From the NCBI GenBank assembly GCA_902464015.1, contig CABQHM010000019.1, positions 1 to 53,257 on the forward strand: DNA of 53,257 nucleotides. The letters are read 5' to 3'. The notes under the pieces were generated by a model, which had not been told where the DNA came from, did not search any database, and saw nothing but the letters and a program-made list of their open reading frames with translations. Positions 15,774 through 25,079 of the stretch are shown here, in pieces. The first letter of the stretch is position 1. Every line of letters begins with the position of its first letter. Source of the stretch: an uncultured Coriobacteriales bacterium. Lineage in GTDB: Bacteria > Actinomycetota > Coriobacteriia > Coriobacteriales > UMGS124. The position numbers and the translations under genes were made by a program.

Positions 15774-17009
15774 ATGAGCGATGTGATTGATAGGCTTATC
15801 CGGTACTGCAGCGTCTCCACTCAGTCCGACCCTGCAAACGAGACCGAGGTTCCTTCCAACCCCGACGAGTTCGACCTGGCCCGCCTGCTTGAGCGCGAGT
15901 TGCTCGACCTCGGCTTGGCCGACGCCCATATGGACGGCAACGCCTATGTGACGGCGCACTTGCCCGCCAGCGCTGGGTGCGAGCATCTGCCTTGTCTGGC
16001 GCTGATTGCGCACATCGACACGAGCCCCGATGCGCCTGCACGCAACGTCAAGCCCCGCGTACGCACCTATGAGGGCGGTGAGCTCGTGCTTGGCGAGCAT
16101 AAGGGTGAGAAAATCAGCCTAACCGAGGAAAATACGCCTGGCCTTTCAAAGCTTGTTGGCCAGGACATCGTGTGTACCGACGGCTCTACCCTGCTCGGCG
16201 CCGACGACAAGGCCGGCGTGGCTGAAATCATGAGCTACCTGGCACGCGCCGTGAACGACGCCTCCCTGCGCCATCCCCGCATTGCCGTGTGCTTTGCACC
16301 CGATGAGGAGATTGGCCACGGCTGCAGCCTGCTCGATGTGGAGGGCTTTGGCGCAGCCTACGGCTATACCATTGACGGAGATGTGCTCGGCGGCGTGGAA
16401 TACGAGTGCTTCAACGCGGCAAGCGTCACCGTGCGCGTCAAGGGCCACGAAATCCATCCTGGCACCGCCAAGAACGTCATGGTGAACGCGCTGCGCGTGT
16501 TCGAGGATTTCGACCGCATGCTTCCTGAGAACGCCCGCCCCGAGCACACCGATGGTTACGAGGGCTTTTTCCATCTCTGCGATATCCGCGGAGACTGCAG
16601 CGAGGCTTTCGCCCACTACATCGTGCGCGACCACGACCTGCAAGCCTTTGAGATGAAAAAGGCGATGATGCTTGAGGTTGCCGACTTCATCAACAAGCGC
16701 TGGAACGAACCGCGCGTCTTTGTTGAGATTCGCGACCAGTACCGCAACATGGCCGAAAAGGTCGCCCCTTACCCCGCGCTTATCGACAACGCCTACAAGG
16801 CATTCGAGCGCATTGGAGTCAAAGCCTTCACGCGTCCCATCCGAGGCGGCACCGACGGCGCGGCGCTGTCGTTCCGCAACCTCCCCTGCCCGAACATTTC
16901 CACAGGCGGCTTCAACTACCACAGCGTGCGAGAATTCGCCGTAGTGAGCCAGGTCGAGGCCATGGTCGACTTCCTCTGCGAGCTGGGAGAGCTGTTCGCA
17001 CAAGACTAA
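15774..17009 (+). CDS. pepT: Peptidase T (tripeptide aminopeptidase)
   Basis: Cytoplasmic M20B zinc peptidase that removes N-terminal residues from tripeptides. At 411 residues it has the normal length. Zinc and catalytic motifs are all present: IAHIDTSPD (His and Asp), GADDKAGVAE (bridging Asp), DEEIGHG (catalytic Glu plus ligand Glu), YTIDGDVLGG, and a C-terminal GGTDGAALSF ... GGFNYHSVREF containing the last His. The ATG at 15774 has AGGAG 6 bases upstream. It lies behind a terminator and a tandem 12-mer repeat, and ends at a strong shared terminator facing murA. Confidence 0.97.
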   Translation: MSDVIDRLIRYCSVSTQSDPANETEVPSNPDEFDLARLLERELLDLGLADAHMDGNAYVTAHLPASAGCEHLPCLALIAHIDTSPDAPARNVKPRVRTYEGGELVLGEHKGEKISLTEENTPGLSKLVGQDIVCTDGSTLLGADDKAGVAEIMSYLARAVNDASLRHPRIAVCFAPDEEIGHGCSLLDVEGFGAAYGYTIDGDVLGGVEYECFNAASVTVRVKGHEIHPGTAKNVMVNALRVFEDFDRMLPENARPEHTDGYEGFFHLCDIRGDCSEAFAHYIVRDHDLQAFEMKKAMMLEVADFINKRWNEPRVFVEIRDQYRNMAEKVAPYPALIDNAYKAFERIGVKAFTRPIRGGTDGAALSFRNLPCPNISTGGFNYHSVREFAVVSQVEAMVDFLCELGELFAQD

Positions 17010-17029
17010 CCAACACGCATACAAAACTA

Positions 17030-17066
17030 GGGCGCAGAATCATATGAAAGATTCTGCGCCCTTTTT
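17030..17066. terminator. Bidirectional terminator between pepT and murA
   Basis: Perfect 12-bp stem GGGCGCAGAATC (17030-17041) / GATTCTGCGCCC (17050-17061) followed by TTTTT for pepT. The reverse side has CTAGTTTTG, so it can also end the leftward atp-murA transcript. Confidence 0.85.
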
Positions 17067-17116
17067 GCTCTCTATGAAGTTGTATGTATGAAAGAGACGC
17101 ATTCTGCCTGAACAGA

Positions 17117-18394
17117 CTAGAACTCGTCTGGGTTTTCCATTTCGATGTGGCAGACGTCTGCGCCCAGCGAGCTCAGCTTGCCAGTGAAGTCCTCATAGCC
17201 GCGCTTGATATGACGGGTCTCCGACACATAGGTTGTACCCTCGGCCACAAGGCCAGCAAGCACGAGTGCAGCGCCACCGCGCAGGTCGGGGGATGCAACC
17301 TGTGCTCCCGTGAAGTTCGTCGGACCCTTGACCAGGGCATGGCGCTCCTCAACACGGATGGAAGCACCCATGCGCACAAGCTCTGCAGCCAGCATGAAAC
17401 GGTTCTCAAACACGTTCTCGGTGATGAAGCTGGCACCATCGGCCATGCATTCAAGCACCATGAGCTGAGCCTGCATATCGGTGGGGAAACCAGGATACGG
17501 AAGCGTCTGGATATCCACGGGAACGAGCTTCTCACCACGACGGACAGTCACACCGTTCTCAAAGCGCTCAATCTCAACGCCCATCTGGGCCATTTTTGCA
17601 AGCGGGATATCGAGATGCATGGGGTCGAAACCGGTAACGGTCACGCCCTCATCGGAACAAAGAGCGCCGGCAACGATGAAGGTACCGGCCTCGATGCGGT
17701 CACCGACCGTCACATGATCGGTCGCGTGGAGCTCTTCCACTCCTTCGATGCGCACGACATGCGAACCGGCGTCAATAATCTTTGCGCCCATGTCATTGAG
17801 CATGTTTGCCAAATCGACAATCTCAGGCTCACGGGCCGCATTCTCGATGATGGTCGTGCCCTTCGCCTTGACGGCACCCATCATGATGTTCTCTGTAGCA
17901 CCCACGCTGGGGAAGTCGAGCGTGACGATAGCGCCATGCAAGCCGGCCGTGCCGTCAGCACGGATATTGCCATGGTCGTTGTCAATTTTCACGCCAAGTG
18001 CCGCCAGACCAGACAGATGTTGGTCGATAGAGCGGGCACCGATGTTGCACCCGCCCGGCATGGCCACAATTGCCTTGCCGAAACGTGTGATAAGCGGGCC
18101 AAGAATCGAGATGCTTGCACGCATCTTCGAAACGTACTCATAGGGAGTGACCCAGTTGCTCACCGTCTTGGTGTCGATGATGAGCTCATGCTCCCCATGA
18201 ACAACGCAGGCGCCGAGCGTCTGGAGCACCTTGCACATGAGCCTGACATCAGAGATGTCAGGCACATTGCTGAGGTGATAGACGCCCGGCGCCATGACAG
18301 TTGCAGCCATGAGCTTCAAGGCTGAGTTCTTTGCACCCTCGACGTGTACGGTACCGTGCAGCTTAGCGCCGCCTTCTACTTTGATCACGTCCAT
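17117..18394 (-). CDS. murA: UDP-N-acetylglucosamine 1-carboxyvinyltransferase
   Basis: First committed step of peptidoglycan synthesis: transfers enolpyruvate from phosphoenolpyruvate to UDP-GlcNAc in the cytoplasm. The 425-residue length is normal. Lys22 lies in EGAKNSAL, and the phosphoenolpyruvate-binding Cys, the fosfomycin target, is Cys116 in MPGGCNIGARSID. The usual family motif has Pro after GAR where this protein has Ser. The ATG at 18394 has AAGGAG 7 bases upstream. It begins 14 bases after atpC, so it is probably co-transcribed with the ATP synthase operon; murA near atpC is also seen in other actinobacteria. Confidence 0.97.
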   Translation of the reverse strand: MDVIKVEGGAKLHGTVHVEGAKNSALKLMAATVMAPGVYHLSNVPDISDVRLMCKVLQTLGACVVHGEHELIIDTKTVSNWVTPYEYVSKMRASISILGPLITRFGKAIVAMPGGCNIGARSIDQHLSGLAALGVKIDNDHGNIRADGTAGLHGAIVTLDFPSVGATENIMMGAVKAKGTTIIENAAREPEIVDLANMLNDMGAKIIDAGSHVVRIEGVEELHATDHVTVGDRIEAGTFIVAGALCSDEGVTVTGFDPMHLDIPLAKMAQMGVEIERFENGVTVRRGEKLVPVDIQTLPYPGFPTDMQAQLMVLECMADGASFITENVFENRFMLAAELVRMGASIRVEERHALVKGPTNFTGAQVASPDLRGGAALVLAGLVAEGTTYVSETRHIKRGYEDFTGKLSSLGADVCHIEMENPDEF

Positions 18395-18408
18395 GAGTGC
18401 GCTCCTTC

Positions 18409-18816
18409 TTAAGCGTTTACGGTCTTAAGCTGGAGCTCGAGCCATTCCTTCTGACCCTTGAGGTAGGCGGCAGCAGAGTCGCCTTCCGAAAGGGCTGCAA
18501 GTTCCTTCTCGACGCCAGCCAGCGTGGTTTGAACCTCGTCGGCCTTAATCTGGGAAACCTCAAGAGCGTCGTTAGCAAGAACGATGACCTTGTTGTCATT
18601 GACCTGAGCATAGCCGCCGCTCAGAACAAACTCGTGCTTGCCATCGGCCGCAGTGACGTTCACCACGCCAGCCTTGAGGGCAGAAACAAGCGGCTCGTGA
18701 CGCTGCATCACGCCGAAAGAGCCAATCTCACCAGGAAGACCCACATAGGTGGCCTCGCTTGCGAAAACGGTCTTTACCGGGGTGACGATCTCACAGGTAA
18801 GTGTGTTGTCCGCCAT
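18409..18816 (-). CDS. atpC: ATP synthase F1 subunit epsilon
   Basis: Central-stalk subunit of F1, 135 residues. The N-terminal beta-sandwich (LTCEIVTPVKTVFASEATYV, GEIGSFGVMQRHEPLVSAL) is well conserved, and the C-terminal helical part (about 85-135) can act as an inhibitory arm in this family. The ATG at 18816 has GAGAGG 8 bases upstream. It is the last atp gene, 33 bases after atpD and 14 before murA. Confidence 0.95.
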   Translation of the reverse strand: MADNTLTCEIVTPVKTVFASEATYVGLPGEIGSFGVMQRHEPLVSALKAGVVNVTAADGKHEFVLSGGYAQVNDNKVIVLANDALEVSQIKADEVQTTLAGVEKELAALSEGDSAAAYLKGQKEWLELQLKTVNA

Positions 18817-18849
18817 AAGCCTGACCTCTCTTTACGAGTGGGCCGAAGC

Positions 18850-20262
18850 CTACTCAGCCAGCTTCGCGGCGCGCTCGCGCACGTCGTCGATGTCACTGGC
18901 ATAACGGAAGCACTGCTCGGGCAGGTCGTCGCACTTGCCGTCGACAATCTCGGCAAAGGAGCGCACAGTGTCCTCAAGCTTCATGTAGACGCCGGGGTTG
19001 CCCGTGAACTGCTCGGCCACGTGGAAGTTCTGGGAGAGGAACTGCTGAAGCTTACGGGCACGGTTGACCGTGAGCTTCTGCTCCTCAGACAGCTCGTCCA
19101 TACCAAGAATGGCGATGATGTCCTTCAGGTCGGAGTAGGCCTGGAGGAGCTCCTGGACAGCGGTAGCCACGCGGTAGTGCTCCTCGCCAACAATCAGCGG
19201 ATCGAGAGCGGAGGAAGAAGAGGCCAGCGGGTCAATGGCCGGGTAAAGGCCCAGAGACGCGATGGAACGCGACAGCGTGGTGGTAGCGTCCAGGTGGATG
19301 AACGTCGTGGCAGGTGCGGGGTCGGTAAGGTCGTCAGCGGGAACGTAGACGGCCTGAACCGAGGTGATGGAGCCGGTCTTCGTGGAGGTAATGCGCTCCT
19401 GGAGGTCGCCCATCTCCGTTGCCAGCGTGGGCTGGTAACCAACTGCCGAAGGCATACGACCGAGAAGTGCGGACACCTCGGAACCAGCCTGGGAGAAACG
19501 GAAGATGTTGTCGATGAACAGAAGCACGTCCTGGCCCTGATCACGGAAGTACTCAGCCGTGGTCAGACCAGCAAGACCGACGCGCAGACGAGCTCCCGGG
19601 GGCTCGTTCATCTGACCGTAAATCATGCAGGTCTTGGCGATAACGCCAGACTCGCTCATCTCGTTGTAGAGGTCCGTACCCTCACGAGTACGCTCGCCAA
19701 CGCCCGTGAAGACGGACGTACCGCCATGGCCGAGGGCCAGGTTGGAAATGAGCTCCTGAATCAGAACGGTCTTGCCGACGCCAGCGCCGCCGAACAGACC
19801 AGTCTTGCCGCCACGGACGTAGGGCTCGAGCAGGTCGATGGCCTTGATGCCGGTCTCAAAGATCTCCGTGGAGGTGGAGAGCTCCTCGAAAGCAGGTGCC
19901 GGGTGGTGGATGGGATAGTAATCCGCAACCTCGGGCATCGGCTTGTTGTCGACGGGCTCACCCATGACGTTCCAGACGCGGCCGAGGGTCTGAGGACCAA
20001 CGGGCATCTTCATGGGAGCGCCGGTGTCGACAGCCTCAACGCCACGCTGCAGGCCGTCGGTGGACGACATAGCAACGGTACGGACGATGCCGCCCGGGCG
20101 GTGAGTCTCGACCTCGAGGACAGTGTGGATGTGGCCGACGGGGGTGTCCGCGTCAACCGTAAGGGCGTTGTAGATCGCCGGCATGCTGCCTTCGTCGAAC
20201 TCGACGTCGACGACAGGGCCGATGATGCGGACGATGCGCCCGATGTTCTTGGTATCGCTCAT
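18850..20262 (-). CDS. atpD: ATP synthase F1 subunit beta
   Basis: Catalytic subunit of F1, 470 residues, the usual length. Walker A is GGAGVGKTVLIQE, with the catalytic Glu in GVGERTREG and the DELSEEQ (DELSEED-type) loop near the C terminus. Walker B is VLLFIDNIFRF. It starts with ATG at 20262, 3 bases after the atpG stop, which suggests translational coupling. Sits in the standard order gamma-beta-epsilon. Confidence 0.98.
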   Translation of the reverse strand: MSDTKNIGRIVRIIGPVVDVEFDEGSMPAIYNALTVDADTPVGHIHTVLEVETHRPGGIVRTVAMSSTDGLQRGVEAVDTGAPMKMPVGPQTLGRVWNVMGEPVDNKPMPEVADYYPIHHPAPAFEELSTSTEIFETGIKAIDLLEPYVRGGKTGLFGGAGVGKTVLIQELISNLALGHGGTSVFTGVGERTREGTDLYNEMSESGVIAKTCMIYGQMNEPPGARLRVGLAGLTTAEYFRDQGQDVLLFIDNIFRFSQAGSEVSALLGRMPSAVGYQPTLATEMGDLQERITSTKTGSITSVQAVYVPADDLTDPAPATTFIHLDATTTLSRSIASLGLYPAIDPLASSSSALDPLIVGEEHYRVATAVQELLQAYSDLKDIIAILGMDELSEEQKLTVNRARKLQQFLSQNFHVAEQFTGNPGVYMKLEDTVRSFAEIVDGKCDDLPEQCFRYASDIDDVRERAAKLAE

Positions 20263-20265
20263 CGT

Positions 20266-21147
20266 CTATTCTTCCTTCTTCTGAGCCGCGGCGCCAGCGA
20301 CGATCTCGGTGATCTCAGTAGTAATGGCGCCCTGGCGAGCACGGTTGTACTGACGCTGCAGGGTATTGATGATCTCGGTCGCGTTATCCGTGGCCGACTT
20401 CATTGCCTTACGGCGGGCACCCTGCTCGCCTGCGGCCGAGTCGATCAGGGCATGGTAGACCATCGTCTCAACGTATGCCGGAAGAAGCTTGCCCAAGACC
20501 GCTGCCTCATCGGGCTCGAAGTCAAAGGTGGCCTCAGCATCAGATGCACCGTTGGAGACGTTGCTCACGTCCACAGGCAGGAGCTGCTCGCAACGCAGGT
20601 CCTGGTCGGCGGCGTTACGCATGTGGTTGTAGTACACCAGCACCTCGTCCACCTGACCAGTGGCGTACTTGTCGCGCACGTAGGAAGCGATGCGGCTGGC
20701 CTCCTCGAAGGTGGGGTCTGCGGAAAGGCCCGCAAACTTCATCTCGGCGGAGACACCACGGTACCCGAAGTAACCGATGGCCTTCTTGCCACAGAGGATG
20801 TAGCTCGTCTCAATGCCCTGAGCGGCATAGGCGTGAGCCTGCTTCTCAGCAGCACGGAGAACCTGGGTGTTGAAGGCGCCTGCAAGGCCGCGGTCAGAAG
20901 TGACCACGACGAACAGAACGTTCTTCTTCTCAGGATGAGCCTCAAGAAGAGGATGCGAAGCCTCGCCGGCTTTGCCGGCGAGGTTTCCTAGCATCTCCAA
21001 CATTGCCTCGGAGTACGGGGTCGCCGCCACGACACGTTCAGACGCCTTGCGGATCTTTGCCGTAGCCACCATTTCCATGGTACGGGTGATCTGCTTGGTG
21101 GACTTGACAGAAGTGATGCGCTTCTTCATGTCGCGGAGGTTGGCCAT
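20266..21147 (-). CDS. atpG: ATP synthase F1 subunit gamma
   Basis: Rotor shaft of F1, 293 residues. The N-terminal helix (ANLRDMKKRITSVKSTKQIT) and the C-terminal helix (ATDNATEIINTLQRQYNRAR, then GAITTEITEIVAGAAA) are the family's two conserved coiled-coil ends. The middle Rossmann-like part carries VVTSDRGLAGAFN. Two bases separate it from atpA; its ribosome-binding site lies inside the atpA 3' end. Confidence 0.97.
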   Translation of the reverse strand: MANLRDMKKRITSVKSTKQITRTMEMVATAKIRKASERVVAATPYSEAMLEMLGNLAGKAGEASHPLLEAHPEKKNVLFVVVTSDRGLAGAFNTQVLRAAEKQAHAYAAQGIETSYILCGKKAIGYFGYRGVSAEMKFAGLSADPTFEEASRIASYVRDKYATGQVDEVLVYYNHMRNAADQDLRCEQLLPVDVSNVSNGASDAEATFDFEPDEAAVLGKLLPAYVETMVYHALIDSAAGEQGARRKAMKSATDNATEIINTLQRQYNRARQGAITTEITEIVAGAAAQKKEE

Positions 21148-21149
21148 GG

Positions 21150-22721
21150 TTACACCTGGCTTTCAGCGACGAACTGCTCGTGGTAAGCCTTGATGGCCTC
21201 AGCCATCTTAGCCTGGAGCTCGTCGGACACCTTGCCGGCCTTAATCTGAGCGTTGAACTCAGGATGGGTGGCATGGATGTTCTGAAGCAGACCATCGCGG
21301 AAAGGCACGACCTGCTCAAGCTGGAGGTCGTCGGTGTAGCCCTTGGTGCCCGCGAAGATGGCGATAACCTGATCGGCAACGTCCATGGGGTTGTAACGAG
21401 GCTGCTTGAGCAGCTCGTACATACGCGAACCACGAGTCAGCTGATCCTGGGTAGCCTTGTCCAGGTCGCTGCCGAACTGCGTGAAGGCCTTGAGCTCGTC
21501 GTAAGCAGCAAGGTCCAGACGCAGGTTGCCGGCGAACTGCTTCATCGACTTGATCTGAGCCGAACCACCGACGCGGGACACCGAAATGCCCACGTCAACG
21601 GCGGGACGCTGGCCCTGGAAGAACAGGTCGGTCTGCAGGTAAATCTGACCGTCGGTAATGGAAATCACGTTGGTCGGAATGTATGCAGAAACGTCGCCAG
21701 CCTGGGTCTCGATGACGGGCAGAGCCGTGAGCGAACCGGAGCCGTTCTCCTCGTTCAGCTTAACGGCGCGCTCGAGCAGGCGCGAGTGCAGGTAGAAGAC
21801 GTCGCCAGGGTAAGCCTCGCGTCCCGGGGGACGGTCGAGCGTCAGCGACATCTGACGGTAAGCAACGGCCTGCTTGGACAGGTCGTCGTACACGCACAGA
21901 ACGTGGCCGCCGGGGTTGTCCTTGCCAGCAGGCTTGCCGTCCTTGCCGTTGTACATGAAGTACTCGCCGATTGCAGCGCCAGCCATGGGGGCGATGAACT
22001 GCAGTGGGGCAGCGTCGGAAGCAGAAGCAGAAACGATGATGGAGTACTCGAGAGCACCATGCTTCTCAAGCGTCTCACGAATTGCGGCGACCGTCGAAGC
22101 CTTCTGGCCAACAGCGACGTAGACGCAAATCATGTTCTCGTTCTTCTGGTTGATGATCGTGTCGATACCGACAGCGGTCTTACCAGTCTTACGGTCGCCA
22201 ATGATGAGCTCGCGCTGGCCGCGGCCAATCGGGATCATCGCGTCGATAGCGAGCAGACCGGTCTGAACGGGCTCGCAAACACCCTTACGTGCCATAACGC
22301 CGGGAGCCTTGAACTCGATGGGACGATAGCCCTCGACCTCAATGGGGCCCATACCGTCGATAGGCTCGCCAAGCGGGTTGACGACGCGGCCGAGCATGGC
22401 ACGGGAGACAGGAATCTCAAGGATGCGGCCGGTCGTGTGGACCTCGTCGCCTTCCTTAATAACGGCGACGTCGCCCAGAAGAACGGCGCCAACCTCATCC
22501 TCTTCCAGGTTCTGGGAAAGGCCGTAGACCTTCTTGCCAGTGCTGGCGCTCACGAACTCGAGGAGCTCGCCGGCCATAGCGTCCTGCAGACCCTCAATAC
22601 GGGCGATGCCGTCGCCGACCTGGATAACCGTACCAACCTCACGCGTATCAACCGTGGTGTTCAGCGAATCGAGCTGCTTCTTAAGGGCAGCCTCGATGTT
22701 CGCAGCGGTAATTTCCGCCAT
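21150..22721 (-). CDS. atpA: ATP synthase F1 subunit alpha
   Basis: Non-catalytic nucleotide-binding subunit of F1, 523 residues. Walker A GDRKTGKTAVG, the VGQKASTVA segment and the arginine-finger region SVSRVGGSAQI are present. The start codon shares its A with the atpH stop (TAATG), giving tight translational coupling. Its C-terminal tail (FVAESQV) is slightly longer than in E. coli. Confidence 0.98.
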   Translation of the reverse strand: MAEITAANIEAALKKQLDSLNTTVDTREVGTVIQVGDGIARIEGLQDAMAGELLEFVSASTGKKVYGLSQNLEEDEVGAVLLGDVAVIKEGDEVHTTGRILEIPVSRAMLGRVVNPLGEPIDGMGPIEVEGYRPIEFKAPGVMARKGVCEPVQTGLLAIDAMIPIGRGQRELIIGDRKTGKTAVGIDTIINQKNENMICVYVAVGQKASTVAAIRETLEKHGALEYSIIVSASASDAAPLQFIAPMAGAAIGEYFMYNGKDGKPAGKDNPGGHVLCVYDDLSKQAVAYRQMSLTLDRPPGREAYPGDVFYLHSRLLERAVKLNEENGSGSLTALPVIETQAGDVSAYIPTNVISITDGQIYLQTDLFFQGQRPAVDVGISVSRVGGSAQIKSMKQFAGNLRLDLAAYDELKAFTQFGSDLDKATQDQLTRGSRMYELLKQPRYNPMDVADQVIAIFAGTKGYTDDLQLEQVVPFRDGLLQNIHATHPEFNAQIKAGKVSDELQAKMAEAIKAYHEQFVAESQV

Positions 22722-23290
22722 TACTCTTCACCTCCGGTAGATGCGGTCTTGAGCACCTGGCGAGCATGGTTGAGCTGCGTCTTGACGCTAGCGTCCATAC
22801 GCTTGCCGTGGGTGCTGATGATGAAGCCTCCCAGAATCGAGGCGTCGACGCTCTCGTTGAGGCGCACGCCATGACCAAGGTCGGCCGAAAGCTTCTTGCT
22901 GATAACGTCACGCAGATGGTCGTCGAGCGGCACGGCCGTGGTGACATCCACGACCACCATGTCGAGGGCCTTCTCCGCAGCCGCCTCATAAGCGACGGCA
23001 ACACGGCCAAGGAGCTTCATGTCACCGCGCTCGGCCATAACAGCCACGACGCTGACGACCTCCGGGGCAAACCCAGAGAAAGCATCCTTGACGAATGCCG
23101 ACTTGTTCTCTGCAGGAACATTGGGGTTCTGCAGGAACTCACGCACCTGGGAAGACTTGACGACAGCGACACGGACGTTCTTGATGTCCTCGATGTCCTC
23201 GAAGACACGGTCCGCCACCTGCGCAGCCTCAAGGAGGCACTGGGCGTAGGTTGCTACCTCTTGCTTGACCAGAATGCGCTTAGTTGGCAT
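22721..23290 (-). CDS. atpH: ATP synthase subunit delta
   Basis: Peripheral-stalk connector (OSCP-like), 189 residues. A helical N-terminal domain (ATYAQCLLEAAQVADRVFED) precedes the C-terminal segment ILGGFIISTHGKRMDASVKT, the hallmark of delta subunits. The ATG at 23290 lies inside the atpF 3' end (11-base overlap); a GTG at 23299 is an alternative start. Neither has a textbook Shine-Dalgarno, which fits coupling to atpF translation. Confidence 0.93.
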   Translation of the reverse strand: MPTKRILVKQEVATYAQCLLEAAQVADRVFEDIEDIKNVRVAVVKSSQVREFLQNPNVPAENKSAFVKDAFSGFAPEVVSVVAVMAERGDMKLLGRVAVAYEAAAEKALDMVVVDVTTAVPLDDHLRDVISKKLSADLGHGVRLNESVDASILGGFIISTHGKRMDASVKTQLNHARQVLKTASTGGEE

Positions 23291-23879
23291 CGAGAGCACC
23301 CGCTTCCGCGACGTACTTCTCGATCAACTTGCGCTGATCGGCGTCAGACAGACCCTCACCGATGAAACGACCGGCAACGGCAACAGAGAGATCCGCGACA
23401 GAAGACTGCAGGTCGGCAATAGCGGCCTGCTTCTCCTTCTCGATGGACTTCTTAGCCTTAGCGATCATCTCGTCAGCCTGAGCCTGAGCCTGAGCCGTGA
23501 TGTCAGCCTTGACCTGCTCACCGGCGCGACGAGCCTCGTCGACAATGCCGGCAGCCTCGCGACGGGCCTCAGCGAGCTGCTTCTTGTACTCCTCGAGGGA
23601 GCGCTGGGCCTCGATCTTGGCAGCCTCAGCCTCATCGAGGTTGTTCTTGATGGTCTCCTGACGTTTGTCGAGCATGCCGACAATCATCGGCCAAGCGAAC
23701 TTGGCAAGAACCACCCAGATAACCAGGAAGGCAATGAGGGCAGGAATGAACTCAGAAAGGTTGGGGATCAGGATGCCGATACCCAGATCAGAGTTTTCCT
23801 CTGCAAGAGCGAGCGAGGGGGCAGCCAGGGCAACGGCACCGGCAGCGATAGCAGCAGCACCGTTTTTGCGATTGCTCAT
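23280..23879 (-). CDS. atpF: ATP synthase Fo subunit b
   Basis: Peripheral-stalk subunit, 199 residues: a membrane segment (IPALIAFLVIWVVLAKFAW, about residues 40-60) followed by a long charged coiled coil to the C terminus. Ahead of the membrane span is an Ala-rich hydrophobic stretch ending in ALA, resembling a signal peptide (residues 8-27), an N-terminal extension absent from E. coli b. The ATG at 23879 has GGAGGT 6 bases upstream; the longer start at 23915 lacks one. Confidence 0.95.
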   Translation of the reverse strand: MSNRKNGAAAIAAGAVALAAPSLALAEENSDLGIGILIPNLSEFIPALIAFLVIWVVLAKFAWPMIVGMLDKRQETIKNNLDEAEAAKIEAQRSLEEYKKQLAEARREAAGIVDEARRAGEQVKADITAQAQAQADEMIAKAKKSIEKEKQAAIADLQSSVADLSVAVAGRFIGEGLSDADQRKLIEKYVAEAGALDAN

Positions 23880-23933
23880 TGACTCACCTCCATCGTGTTT
23901 CGTTATTTCCAACATTTCGTTAGGTAGCTAAAA

Positions 23934-24128
23934 CTACTTAACGATGAGGGAAACGACGAAGCCGATGAGTGCCAGAGCCTCAACGAAGGCGGCACCGAGG
24001 ATGAAGACGGTGAACAGACGACCCTGCATCTCGGGCTGGCGAGCCATACCGGTAGCGGCGCCATAAGCAGCCAGACCAATGCCGATGCCGGCACCGATAA
24101 CACCAAGACCATAACCGATAACGCCCAC
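23934..24128 (-). CDS. atpE: ATP synthase Fo subunit c
   Basis: Ring proteolipid with two membrane helices joined by the polar loop ARQPEMQ. The ion-binding carboxylate is the Glu in GAAFVEALALIGF. The residue after it is Ala rather than the Ser of Na+-binding c subunits, so proton coupling is expected. At 64 residues it is shorter than usual (about 70-85) because the N-terminal helix starts early. The start is GTG with AGGAGG 4 bases upstream; no in-frame upstream start was found. Confidence 0.93.
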   Translation of the reverse strand: MGVIGYGLGVIGAGIGIGLAAYGAATGMARQPEMQGRLFTVFILGAAFVEALALIGFVVSLIVK

Positions 24129-24275
24129 GATTCCTCCTAAAGGACGGCCGCCCAGCCCTTTGCCGGGCGAATACCAACAGAAAACACTCCTATGTCATCG
24201 ACCGCGTGGGGCGGCCGAAATGACCAAACTTAAGCCGACATATGTCGGGTGGAGCAATAAACCTTGAGTCGAGAC

Positions 24276-25061
24276 TTAGTGCTCGGACTCAGCGAGCTGC
24301 ACGTACACGGCAGAAAGAACCGTGAAGACGTAAGCCTGGATGACAGCCACAACAAGCTCGATGGCATAAATGACAATGAGGATGGCCAACCAAGCGATGC
24401 TTGCGACACCCACAAAGTTGCCAGCAGAAAGAAGAAGACCAAAGAAGCTGCTCGTAAGAAGGGCGAATGCTGCCAGGCAAATATGACCAGCGAACATGTT
24501 GGCAAAAAGTCGAACAGCAAGCGTAATAAGACGCAGGAACGTGGAGAACGCCTCGATTACACCAACCAGGATGTTAAGCGGGAACGAGACGCCGGCGGGT
24601 GCAAAAGACTTGATGTAGCCCAGTGCACCCATGTGCTTGACGGCCACCACAATGAAGTACACGAACGAAATAAGAGCCAGAGCGAACGTCACGCCAATGG
24701 TGCCAGTGCCAGGCTTGCAGCCGGGAATAACACCCACAATGTTGTTGAACAAAATGAAGAAGAACAGCGTGAGCAGGAAGGGGCCATGCTTGTCAGCCGT
24801 GCGACCAAGGTTGCCCTTCAGAATGTCATCACGCACGTACTCAACCACATACTCAACGCCGTTCACAAAGCGGCCACGGGGAACCAGCGAGAGACGGCCT
24901 CGGACCGCAAAGAGCACCACCAGCATGAGAATGATGGCAACGCACATCCAGAAGATGTACTGGGTCAGGCCCGCCTGACCACCACCAAACATGAAACGTG
25001 GGAGGAAGTCATGAACAACCTCGTTGATTTCCTCACCAAAGTTCGCGAGTAACTCTTCCAT
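24276..25061 (-). CDS. atpB: ATP synthase Fo subunit a
   Basis: Stator proton channel, 261 residues with about six membrane helices. The essential Arg is in LITLAVRLFANMFAGH, and the C-terminal pair of helices (AYVFTVLSAVYVQLAESEH) is typical. It starts the core atp genes, 18 bases after a small membrane gene in the atpI position and 147 bases before atpE. That 147-base gap shows no gene. Confidence 0.95.
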   Translation of the reverse strand: MEELLANFGEEINEVVHDFLPRFMFGGGQAGLTQYIFWMCVAIILMLVVLFAVRGRLSLVPRGRFVNGVEYVVEYVRDDILKGNLGRTADKHGPFLLTLFFFILFNNIVGVIPGCKPGTGTIGVTFALALISFVYFIVVAVKHMGALGYIKSFAPAGVSFPLNILVGVIEAFSTFLRLITLAVRLFANMFAGHICLAAFALLTSSFFGLLLSAGNFVGVASIAWLAILIVIYAIELVVAVIQAYVFTVLSAVYVQLAESEH

Positions 25062-25079
25062 TAATAACTCCTCACACGT

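Noticed and set aside
18397..20991. 864-codon open frame opposite atpC-atpD-atpG
   Set aside because: It spans three well-identified atp genes on the other strand and has no recognisable domain.
23934..24128. Na+-coupled ATP synthase
   Set aside because: The c subunit has Ala after the ion-binding Glu, unlike the Ser of Na+-type rings.
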